Below are positions 57,201-64,000 of a stretch of 64,000 nucleotides of DNA, piece by piece. How positions within the stretch are numbered: position 1 is the first letter of the stretch; each line of letters begins with the position of its first letter. Under the pieces are notes generated by a model, which saw only the letters and a list, made by a program, of their open reading frames with translations, was not told the origin of the DNA and searched no databases. Origin of the DNA: Medakamo hakoo. Taxonomy: Eukaryota; Chlorophyta; Trebouxiophyceae; Coccomyxaceae. The stretch spans positions 124,001 through 188,000 of the forward strand of contig CP089462.1 of the NCBI GenBank assembly GCA_026636295.1, given 5' to 3'. The position numbers and the translations under genes were made by a program.

Positions 57201-59637
57201 GGCAGCGCACCGAGTTGTGCCACGACCCCAGCTGCTTGAGCTCCTGCTCCGTGCGGGTCAGCGCGGCGGCGGCCGCGTGGAAGTCGCGCTGCGTGGCCAC
57301 GGCCCGGGACTGGGCGGCGGCAAGCGCGGACTGGGCTTCCACCTGGTCGGCCAGCGCGGCTTCCGCGACGGCGGCCTTGTGCCGCTCCATTTCGGCGGCC
57401 GTGCGAAAGGCGAGGCCGCCGCCCGCGGCCGGGCGGCCGTGCGGCACGCCGCCGCCGCGCTCGACCCGGTCGCCGTGGTGGCCGTGCAGGCCGGCCGACG
57501 CGCCCGGCGGGCGGGGCGAGGCCTTGACCTCTTCCAACGCCCGGCGGGCGCGCTCAAACTCGGGCTCGGCCGTGCGGTGGGCAGCGCGCGCCGCGCGCAC
57601 CGCGCGCTCCTGCCGCCGGCGCGTGCCCGCCAGCACCGCCAGCTTGGCGCGCGTCAGGACCTCCTCCCGCCGCGCCATGGCCAGGCACACCTCGTCGGGC
57701 AGGTCGTCCGGGACGGGCGGCTGGGGCTCGCCCACCTTCAGCGGCGTCCCGTCCAGCCGCACCTTCTCGGACAGGCGCAGGTCGTAGCCTGCGTCGGTGA
57801 GCTGCGCCGCGGCCTTGCGCGCGGCCAGCATCTCGGCCAGCAGCGCCCGCCCGCCCGCGATGCGCTCGTCCTGGGCCGCCTGCTCGCGCAGGCCGTGGAG
57901 CAGGCGGTCGAACGCGGCTTCGGGCGTGGGCACCCACCCGCCCAGGCCGCGTTTGGCCGCGTCCCGCGCCTTCTCCGCCGTCGACACGATCGACCCAAAC
58001 ACCCACTCGAGCGTCAGGCCGCACTGGGCCGGGTCTTCGCCCGGCTTGGCCAGGCGGGGCTGGGCGTCCTCGCCCAGGACGCGCGCGGACAGGTGGCGCA
58101 GCCAGGCGGGCGTGACGGTCAGAGCGGTCCCCGGACCGTCGAGCGTGAACAGGTCGACGTCGCCGATGGCGTCGTCGTCGTCGTCGTCGTCGTCTTCGTC
58201 CACAGCTTCGCCCGCGGCGCGCTTTGCGCGTTTCGCGGCCGCCCGCTCCTCCATTTCCTTGATTTCGTCCGCGTCGTTGCGGACTTTGCCGGCCAGCGTG
58301 TCCACGCGCTCGACGACCCAGTCCAGGACGCGCACCACGTCGTCCGGGTCCATGCGCTCCAGGTCTTCTGGCGCCAGGTCGGACGGCGTGGTCAAGCGCC
58401 GGTTGGGCGGCAGGGAGGCACAAATCCACGCGGCGACGGGCCCGGCGATCGGCGCGTACACAAACTCGTGCTCGCCCGCCAGGATGTTGAGGACGTCGGC
58501 GGCCAGGGCGGCGTTGACGTCCCGGCCGCCGGGGACGGCCGCGTTGATGGGCGGCGGCGGGTCGGGCAGGGACGGCCCCTTTGCCTTGCCGGCCTTGCCG
58601 CTGTCCTTCAGGGCCGCAAACGCGCGCCTGGCCGCTTCCACCGCTTCCTCGTGCTTGGGCACGTCGGACGGCAGCGGGCCCGTCCCGGCCTGGGCGGCGT
58701 GGATGCGGCTCAGGAGCGTGGTCATGCGGGACCGGAGCGCGGCTTCGGCCGGCGATTCGGGCGTGCGCGGCGGCGGCGGCGGCGCGTCGCCCCCGCCCGG
58801 CGCCGGCGGCGGCTCGTCCACGGGCGGCAGGTATTGCCGCAGGTCGGGCGGGATGAGCGTGTCAACGACGAAGCGGCGGAAAGAGGCCGCGTCCGGGAAA
58901 GTCGCACCGGACGGCGGCCACTTCCACTGCTTGTACGACGGCAGGGGCGGCGGCGGGGTGGACGGGCCGTGCCCGTTGTCCGGGCGGCTGCCGCACGCGC
59001 GCGCGGCCCGCAGCCGGGCGACGCCCTCCCTGAGCGCGCGCGCCGCGCCCGCCGCGTCGCCATCGTACGTGTCGATGGCGCCGGGCGGCATGAGGGTGGC
59101 CGCCTCCGCGCCGTCGGGCGTGGGCGGGGCCAGCGACGCGGCGGCACCGGCGCCCGCGCCCGCCTCGCCCGAAATGGAAGACGGGGCGGAGGACGACCGC
59201 GACGACGACGCCGCGTGTCCGCCTGCGTCGACGGGGTACGTCGCCGCCGCCTCGTCCGACGTCGCCTCCGCCGCGTCGGCTTCGGCTTCAGCGGCCGCGG
59301 CGGCCGACGCGCGGGCCTCCAGGTCGGCCAGGGGCAGGGACAGGAGGTCCGACCGCGCGGCGGGGCCCATCTCCTCCCACACCGGCTTGACGGCCGCGAT
59401 GGTGTCGGCGATGGCCGCCGCGTCCGCCGGGTGCGGGGTGCCGCCGCCGCCACCGCTGCCGCCGCCGCCCTTGGCGTCCAGGGGTGGCGGTGGGAGCAGG
59501 GTCGGCGTGGGCGTCGACCGCCCGCCGCCGCCGGGCGCCGGGCCGGGGGCCGGGTTGGTGCCGCCGCCGCCGCCGCCGGTTTTGGGCTTGCCGCCGGAGC
59601 CTTTGCCCTTGGCCCCGCCTCCCTTTTTCACGCCCAT
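54295..59637 (-). CDS. Large ubiquitin carboxyl-terminal hydrolase-like protein
   Basis: A single exon of 1,780 residues. The C-terminal third carries a USP-type catalytic core: the Cys box is TGRNNCFLNAVIQGL (near 55,950) and the His box is GHHYHAYVRAG, followed by CWLLADDETVAPVGGW and a closing PCLLFYEELKA. The N-terminal part has AVKPVWEEMGPAARSDLL, WKWPPSGATFPDAASFRRF and YAPIAGPVAAWICASLPP. This layout resembles the plant USP-related proteins with an N-terminal regulatory region and a C-terminal USP domain. A poly-Asp run (encoded near 58,165-58,195) and a long Ala/Glu/Arg coiled coil (near 56,440-56,760) lie between. The catalytic domain is interrupted by Ala/Pro-rich insertions, so activity is likely but not certain. 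Start MGVKKGGGAKGKG. Confidence 0.78.
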   Translation of the reverse strand: MGVKKGGGAKGKGSGGKPKTGGGGGGTNPAPGPAPGGGGRSTPTPTLLPPPPLDAKGGGGSGGGGGTPHPADAAAIADTIAAVKPVWEEMGPAARSDLLSLPLADLEARASAAAAAEAEADAAEATSDEAAATYPVDAGGHAASSSRSSSAPSSISGEAGAGAGAAASLAPPTPDGAEAATLMPPGAIDTYDGDAAGAARALREGVARLRAARACGSRPDNGHGPSTPPPPLPSYKQWKWPPSGATFPDAASFRRFVVDTLIPPDLRQYLPPVDEPPPAPGGGDAPPPPPRTPESPAEAALRSRMTTLLSRIHAAQAGTGPLPSDVPKHEEAVEAARRAFAALKDSGKAGKAKGPSLPDPPPPINAAVPGGRDVNAALAADVLNILAGEHEFVYAPIAGPVAAWICASLPPNRRLTTPSDLAPEDLERMDPDDVVRVLDWVVERVDTLAGKVRNDADEIKEMEERAAAKRAKRAAGEAVDEDDDDDDDDAIGDVDLFTLDGPGTALTVTPAWLRHLSARVLGEDAQPRLAKPGEDPAQCGLTLEWVFGSIVSTAEKARDAAKRGLGGWVPTPEAAFDRLLHGLREQAAQDERIAGGRALLAEMLAARKAAAQLTDAGYDLRLSEKVRLDGTPLKVGEPQPPVPDDLPDEVCLAMARREEVLTRAKLAVLAGTRRRQERAVRAARAAHRTAEPEFERARRALEEVKASPRPPGASAGLHGHHGDRVERGGGVPHGRPAAGGGLAFRTAAEMERHKAAVAEAALADQVEAQSALAAAQSRAVATQRDFHAAAAALTRTEQELKQLGSWHNSVRCLVAQFEAVVGGGCPGDAVPAMQAAKLAPSVAAPPPAGTSPGVPGQHVWAHPSAARLREHFLNDVRKQLYTTVDDVQLFNGVRQELATATAAKADGAAALAHVEAALSHLACDDPGARIGAALALPAIQSRLIAAANARAARLAAEHEAAVLKMVAADAAAEEAERERRARAKAKAKERERGARARAAAAAAEAEAEAERTRAEEEARLAAAAAAKAAERKAAAAAAKAAEEAMLAARREELMSGTDAESAHWRARAAAAAAEAAVRRGDAASFLVDEGAAAAGAASLAPGTPTGAGSGGGRAAGPPKPKPAQPPRLADLITDAGAAAAFGSGAAAAAGGAAAASTSVGGPRTPGAAADGPGTAPASLLASTTLRATAAPFVPTTPGGRPPPPPPPPPPRPARLPLPRGLVNATGRNNCFLNAVIQGLAACPAVPAALARIEADDALRAAGGPAADVRVLGALRTVLASLAARPPPPPTTAAADAAPAADGGVASSSDLVHLPTDAAEGARVAAAVAAGRPGTEAQPAPPSVRRAPTPREAASAVNPAPLRDALGALGGAATGCEASDMADAAEVLGELLASVHRAEAPAVVLGSSAAGERGTAAAATAATADPLLPTRRTVPAGATPPPAAPRTAAVRLFGMEIALPAAPVDGAGPAAGKRSTGGEPDAFQPAGGSKARRGSAVSNGSASASPPAVQPGTVAAEGGGEGPPAHRGDSEGGAPTPPPPSSPATKPRHQSVLQFVKFFHLAPAAAVRSAGEKLVNAACAAALAGGPAPAFPAFEAVLAEAEAVVNGGCSGNGRSITDSGGSGSSGEGAAPEPSPSPSPSPAPTAASPGAPPPPIISAATLLARPAILTVALVWESARAPDKAIAAVTAAIGTTLDAGGVFGGGAPPGPRYALRAAVCYLGHHYHAYVRAGAPPGSSPDAGCWLLADDETVAPVGGWGDAVAAMRADRAQPCLLFYEELKA

Positions 59638-60292
59638 GGTGTGGCAAGTGGGCAGGAGCAGAGGGCGTGGGCAGGTGCTCTCAGGCGGGTTACGTGGCGC
59701 GTTTGCGGTGCGGGCTTAGGCGTGAGGCATGGGACGAGAGCAGGCAGAGGTGTCGCCCGCAGACGGGAGCAGGCAAAAAAAAACACGGTTCTCAGGCCGG
59801 TGCCTGCCTGGGCGGTCGGACGAACGTGGATCGACGTCCCACTCGTCCCAGGTGCGTGATGCCGTGTGCTATCCCTGCCTGCGGGGTGTGCGGAGGAGGG
59901 GTGGGCGGGGCGGTGAGGTGCGGGCGGCGGGGGTGGGGTCGTGTCGGTGGGACGGCGGCCCGCAGGCAATGCCATGAAAACGCCGTCCACGGCGGTCACA
60001 CGCCCGCGCCTGCCGGCTGCGCCCGGCCGCAGGGCGATGCTGCGGCTGGCTGGCCGGGCGCGGGTGCGGGCCACGGGCCGGGTCGCCGGGCGGCACGCAG
60101 CTGTGGGAAGGGAGGTGGGGCCGCAACAACACACCTCGCAAAGACGCGGCTGTGTGCCCTCCCTGGCGGCCCCGACCCCCACCCACCCACCCCATCCCAC
60201 CCCATCCCGCCCACACCCACCCCCTCCCCCCTCAACGCATCCAAGAGAGAGAGACAGAGAGAGCGCCTTTCCTTTTCGTGGCCACACGCGCC
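59638..60292. other. Intergenic region between two minus-strand genes
   Basis: It holds the promoter of the ubiquitin-hydrolase gene, with a run of nine A at 59,775-59,783, and presumably the 3' UTR of the methyltransferase. C-rich and GA-rich simple sequence occurs near 60,170-60,265. I see no gene and no RNA element. Confidence 0.4.
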
Positions 60293-61889
60293 TCACGCCG
60301 CCACGCCCACCTCGCTCGGCGGCGGCGCCACCACCCCGTCGCCGCCACCACCGCCGCCGCCCACCCCGCCGCCCGCCTTCACGGCCCGCGCCATGCCGTA
60401 CACCATCAGCCCCCGCTTGAACGCGCGGTGCATGCGCTCCAGCGTCACGATCTCGCGCAGGACGGAGTACCACACCCGGGGGCCCGCCCGCACGACGGGC
60501 CAGGGGTCGAAGACGCCCACCCAGTTGGAGTGGCGCCAGGACGGCAGCGTCGGCGCCGTCCAGTCGCCGATGTCGACCGCCCGGAACGCGCGCGTCCCGG
60601 CCAGTAGGCGGCCGTACTCTTGGACGGAGATGAAGAACGGGTGCGCCCACTCGTCATACAGGAATTGCAGGGCGGCCTTCTCGTCAGCGCTCAGCGGGGC
60701 GTGCGGGCCCGCCTCCCGCTGGCACCAGGTCGCCAGGACGAGCGTGCCGCCGGGCGCGAGCACGCGCGTCATCTCGCGCACGTACCTGCCCTTGTCCGGC
60801 ATGTGCTCGCCCGACTCGCACGCCCAGACCAGGTCGAAGGACCCGTCCTCAAAGTCCATGGCCAGCGCGTCCATGACGGTGAAGGTGACGTTGGTCAGGC
60901 CCGCGTCCCGGGCCAGGGCGGTCGCGCGGGACACCTGGGCCGGCGACAGGGTGATGCCTGTGACGGCCGCGCCCGGGAACCGGGCGGCCAGCCGCCGGGA
61001 CGCGCCGCCGATGCCGCACCCCACGTCCAGGATGCGTTTGGGGGACGGCGCGCTCACCCGGTCGCCGGCGGCCAGCCCCCAGGCCAGCATCTCGTCCACG
61101 AACACGCCCTTGGCCGCCTTGAAGTCGGTCTTGAGGTAGCCGGCGTCCCGCTGCTCGGGCGTGTAGTACCCCAGGTGGATGTGCTCGCCCCAGTAGTATT
61201 CCAGGATGCCGTCCTTGGTCCAGGCGTCGTACTCCGCGCCGACGTTGGGGTTGGACGGGTCGTACGGCCGGGACGGGGTGTCGAAGATGCGCTTGACGAG
61301 GAGGGCGGCCGCCGCCAGGGCGAGCGCGGCGGCGAGGCCGGGGATGAGGGCGGGCGGCAGGGAGGCCGGACTCACGCCGAGCGCGGCCAGGAGCGGGGAC
61401 GTGAAGCGGATGGACGCTTCAGCCGCGGCGGCCAGCGGGGCCGGGAGGGCGGCCGGCGGAGGAGGCGGTGGAGTGCGGCGGCGGCGGGCCTGGAGGGAGG
61501 GAGGGAGGGAGGGAGGGAGGGAGGGAGGGACGGGGGAGCAGAGGTGGAGGGGGAGCGTGAGGTGTGGTCGCGCTCGCGCATCGACCCGCGCTCACTAGTA
61601 ACGCGGTGGCCGGCAGCTGGTCTTGCGGATGGGGACGCCGCTTTGTGTGCGGGCGCTCTGATGTATTGTCTACATCAGGGGGGTGTCTGGACGGGCTGGA
61701 AATGCGCTGAGACGCCGGCAGCGGGCCCCTGCAGCGCGAGCAGTCGACTAGCAGAGGGCGAGAGCGACCATGAAAACGCACCACAGGTGGGCAGCCCGCG
61801 GGCAGCCCGACGTGCCGCGCGGGCAGAGCAGGCGAGGGTGCGCGGATCCCGCCACCGCCGCAGCGGGAGGGCAGGGACGGAGCCTGCAT
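60293..61889 (-). CDS. Plastid MPBQ/MSBQ- or tocopherol-type methyltransferase
   Basis: SAM-dependent enzyme of the family that methylates tocopherol and plastoquinone head groups in plastids. Exon 2 (61489-60293) is firm. Its core starts YDAWTKDGILEYYWGEHIHLGYY, the SAM loop is ILDVGCGIGGASRRLA, then GITLSPAQVSRA, WACESGEHMPDKGRYV and DIGDWTAPTLPSWR. The end of the core (WAHPFFIS, DWTAPTLP) resembles the cyanobacterial MPBQ/MSBQ enzyme, while SGEHMPDK and TWCQRE resemble gamma-tocopherol methyltransferase. A hydrophobic helix (ALIPGLAAALALAAAALLV) precedes the core. Proposed exon 1 is 61889-61596 (MQAPSLPSRCGGGG..., 98 residues, Ser/Pro/Arg-rich, transit-like). It joins in phase 0 by a GTGAGC donor, and its ATG follows a run of nine A by 27 bases. 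Exon 2 alone has no ATG in frame before the core, so an upstream exon is needed. Confidence 0.83.
61493..61528 (+). repeat. (GGGA)n microsatellite in methyltransferase intron
   Basis: About nine tandem copies of GGGA on the plus strand. On the gene's strand it reads (CCCT)n and forms the pyrimidine tract directly before the acceptor at 61,490. Confidence 0.85.
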
Positions 61890-62196
61890 TCTGCGGGTGG
61901 ACGCGCAAGTCGACCGAAAAAAAAAGCTGTGCGTCGTGGCTCCGCTGCTCACTAGTCTGTTCGTTCGGCGGGCGAGCCTCCTGGGCCTCGTGGGGGAGCC
62001 GCGGCTGGAGGGGGCCCGGCGCCATCCAAACCCCTAGTGCCGGCCTTTGTCACCGATCCGTGCCAGCGATCCATACCGGACGGTCATTTGACGGCCGGAA
62101 AGGCCCCGGGCGAGGCATTGTGTGCGAGCCAATTTGCCAGAGTCAACTAACTCTGGTCTCCACTGCTGGCTGACCATCCCAAGCCCGCCCAACCAC
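61890..62196. promoter_or_regulatory. Divergent promoter of the methyltransferase and GUCD1 genes
   Basis: These 307 bases between the inferred start codons are less GC-rich than their surroundings. They include a run of nine A (61,917-61,925) and a perfect inverted repeat with 7-bp arms and a 6-base loop (62,137-62,156, arms CCAGAGT / ACTCTGG), about 40 bases before the GUCD1 ATG. No tRNA-like box was found. Confidence 0.45.
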
Positions 62197-63903
62197 ATGG
62201 CGCCCACCATGCTGGACCGCACCGAATCCGAGGCTAGGTTAGTGGAGTTGGGAGGGATTGCAGACCGTGCGGGAGCGCCGCGGCGTCTCGACGACGACTC
62301 CCCCCCTGCACGACGCAGCGCGCCGGGGGCCAGCATCTCTCCGCGCCTCGCACCGCCAGAAAAAACGCCGGCGCCGCCACCCCATCCACTCACTTACACC
62401 CCCTCCGCCCCACCACACAACAGCCGGGCCGACGTGGTGTCAAAGCCAGGGCGAGAGCATTGGCCGGGCGGCGCACCTCCGATCGACAGCCGGCCGTCGT
62501 CAACCAGAGGCGCCGGCCTCCCAACCCCGACAGCTTGCCCGCCGCCCGGGTCACTGACCCCGCCGTCGCGCCCGCTGCCCACCCTGTCCGTCCCGCACGT
62601 TCGCCAAATGTACAATTGGTGCGTTGTGGGCGTCAAATAGGCCTCAATGCGTGGGGTGGGAGGGCGTGGCCCCGTCGACCCGTGGCGTGCCGCCGAACAC
62701 GAATGGGGGCCGAGTTGCACAGCTGGACCGGCGGCGGCGCCGACGACCGCCACCACTGCCTGCCCGCCACCACCACCCCTTCGTCGCCCTCCTCACCTTC
62801 CCTTCTCTCCGCCCCGCCCGACCACCACCACGCCCACACCCAGGGACTGCGGCCTGGCCTGCGTCCTCATGGTCCTCCGCGCAGCAGGCGCCCGCGGCCT
62901 CGACCTGCGCACGCTGCGGTCCGCCGTGGGGACGCGGTCTGTGTGGACGGTCGACCTCGCGCACCTGCTCGCCCGGTTTGGTGGGGGTGGGGGCGGCGAC
63001 GCCGCCGCCGGGGCGCCCGCCCCGCTCGTGGCGTCCATCACGCTCACCACAACCTGGGCGGGCGCCAACCCGGCGTACGCGGGCGAAGCCTTTTACGCGG
63101 CGACGCTGGAGGACGACCGGGTCCGGGTGGGCGCGCTCTTTGCCCGCGCGCCCGGCGCGGGCGTCGAGGTCGAAACCCGGCGCGTCCTCGCGTGTGAGCT
63201 GGGCGCGCGCCTGGTGAGCGGCCGCACGGCGGTCATCGCGCTCGTGGACAAGGGGGCGCTGGCCGCCGGCGTCAGCGAGGACGAGAAAGCGCCGCCGTCC
63301 CCGCCACCTGCCAGCCCGCCCCGCCACCCGCTCTTCCGCCTGGGCGCGGCGTGGGGCGCCCCCCCACCACCGCGGCCGCCCGCCACCCCCGACCGCCGGC
63401 CCCGGGCGTCTGAGGCCGCCGCGTCGTCCCCACCCTCGCCGCCTCCTCCGCCTCCTCCAGCTGAACGCGTCAGCCCGCGCCTGGGCGTGCGGCGGCGCCT
63501 GACGAGCAGCGCCAGCAGCTCAGCCGGCCTGCCCGCGCCCCTGGCCTCCGCCTCGCCCGAACCGTCGTCTTGCGGCACGGGATCCGTGGCGTCCGGCGAC
63601 GCCATGGCGGGAGGCGTCCTGACGGCCGCGCCTCCCCTGCCCGCCGGCTGCGGCACCGTCGGACGGCCGCCGCACGCGGCGCACGGTGGTGGGAGGGGTG
63701 GCGGCGGCGGGTCCTCGTCGCCCTACCTGGGCCACTACATCGTCCTCACGGGCTACGACCCGCTCACCCACACTTTCACCCTGCGCGACCCTGCGGGCGG
63801 ACCAGGGCTCGCCAGCGTGCACGGTGCGGCCCTGGACGCGGCTCGGTGGGCGTGGGGCACGGACGAAGACCTGCTGCTGGTCGAGCTGGGCGGACAGCCG
63901 TGA
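62197..63903 (+). CDS. GUCD1: GUCD1-family protein (guanylyl-cyclase-domain-containing 1, C39-peptidase-like fold)
   Basis: Eukaryotic family of unclear biochemistry; the plant member was described as a soluble guanylyl cyclase. Exons 62197-62237, 62424-62618 and 62844-63903 give 431 residues. The key join is firm: VPHVRQMYN plus TG|G plus DCGLACVLMVLRAAG gives the family block VPHV.Q...WDCGLAC. Further blocks are SVWTVDLAHLL, ANPAYAGEAFY, ALFARAPGAGVEVE, GRTAVIALVD, LGHYIVLTGYDPLTHTFTLRDPA and WGTDEDLLLVEL. The fold's Cys (DCGLAC) and His (GHYIV) are kept. A Ser/Pro-rich insertion of about 150 residues separates the two halves of the domain. The first exon (MAPTMLDRTESEA, GTTAGT donor) is tentative because the donor differs from the genome's usual form. 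Confidence 0.86.
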
Positions 63904-64000
63904 GAGACATGGAGTTCAGAGCTTTTTTTCCACCGCCCGCCGCCGCTGCTTTTGCTTTGTACGAATATCCCATGCCATGCCATCCAGTTGTTCATTGTGT

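Noticed and set aside
60293-61375. Methyltransferase starting at 61,375
   Set aside because: That codon is GTG, not ATG, and the frame continues upstream to a splice acceptor at 61,490. A eukaryotic gene needs an upstream exon with ATG.
61600-62200. tRNA or other small RNA gene in the divergent promoter
   Set aside because: The hairpins are short and no A-box or B-box pattern or cloverleaf could be drawn.
41948-63960. Chlorophyte-type TGTAA polyadenylation signals
   Set aside because: I looked after several stop codons (MCM2, J protein, ubiquitin hydrolase, GUCD1) and did not find a consistent TGTAA, so it was not used to assign the organism to green algae.
1-64000. Transposons, LTR or virus-like elements, CRISPR arrays, rRNA
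   Set aside because: No terminal repeats, reverse transcriptase, integrase, capsid or transposase motifs, spaced direct repeats or rRNA cores were recognised. The repeats seen are microsatellites and PKS module homology.

Overview
Nuclear DNA of a very GC-rich eukaryote. Spliceosomal introns of about 85-225 nt, nearly all with GTGAG or GTGCG donors and CAG acceptors, interrupt most genes. The gene set is eukaryotic: MCM2, the SUMO E1 subunit UBA2, a CDK-like kinase, AMMECR1, CCDC124, ZSWIM7, GUCD1 and an LYR-motif protein. A tocopherol/plastoquinone-type methyltransferase points to a plastid, so the source is most likely a microalga. The exact lineage (haptophyte, pelagophyte-like or green) cannot be fixed from this window.

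Left part (1-35,528, minus strand): one enormous modular type I polyketide synthase gene with its N-terminus at 35,528, running off the left edge. It has two short introns near the 5' end. A third exon then stays open in one frame for 34,370 bases to base 1, so at least 11,759 codons are in the window. Nine ketosynthase (KS) modules are visible, with dehydratase (DH), ketoreductase (KR), one enoylreductase, one C-methyltransferase and nine acyl-carrier-protein (ACP) domains. No acyltransferase domain is seen in any module, and the KS-to-KS spacing (3.7-4.7 kb) leaves no room for one, so this looks like a eukaryotic trans-AT assembly line. The C-terminal sequence motif of each KS tracks the DH state of the module upstream of it.

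Right part (35.7-63.9 kb): a compact run of house-keeping genes, often head-to-head with 100-310 bp between start codons. In order: ZSWIM7 (+), an unknown single-pass membrane protein (+), a RimI-type acetyltransferase (+), MCM2 (+), an RlmN-type radical-SAM RNA methyltransferase (-), a second GNAT (+), AMMECR1 (-), a tiny LYRM2-like gene (-), a mitochondrial-type J protein (+), CCDC124 (-), UBA2 (+), a CDKL kinase (+), a 1,780-residue ubiquitin-hydrolase-like protein (-), the MPBQ/tocopherol-type methyltransferase (-) and GUCD1 (+). Several start codons lie 5-30 bases after a pure A or T run of 8-15 bases, which stands out in such GC-rich DNA.

I saw no rRNA, tRNA, transposon, virus-like element or CRISPR array. 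Because of the GC content, long open frames occur on both strands everywhere; genes were called only where family motifs, splice phase or catalytic residues support them. Exon joins were worked out by hand from splice sites and reading phase. Product names rest on remembered family motifs, not on searches.
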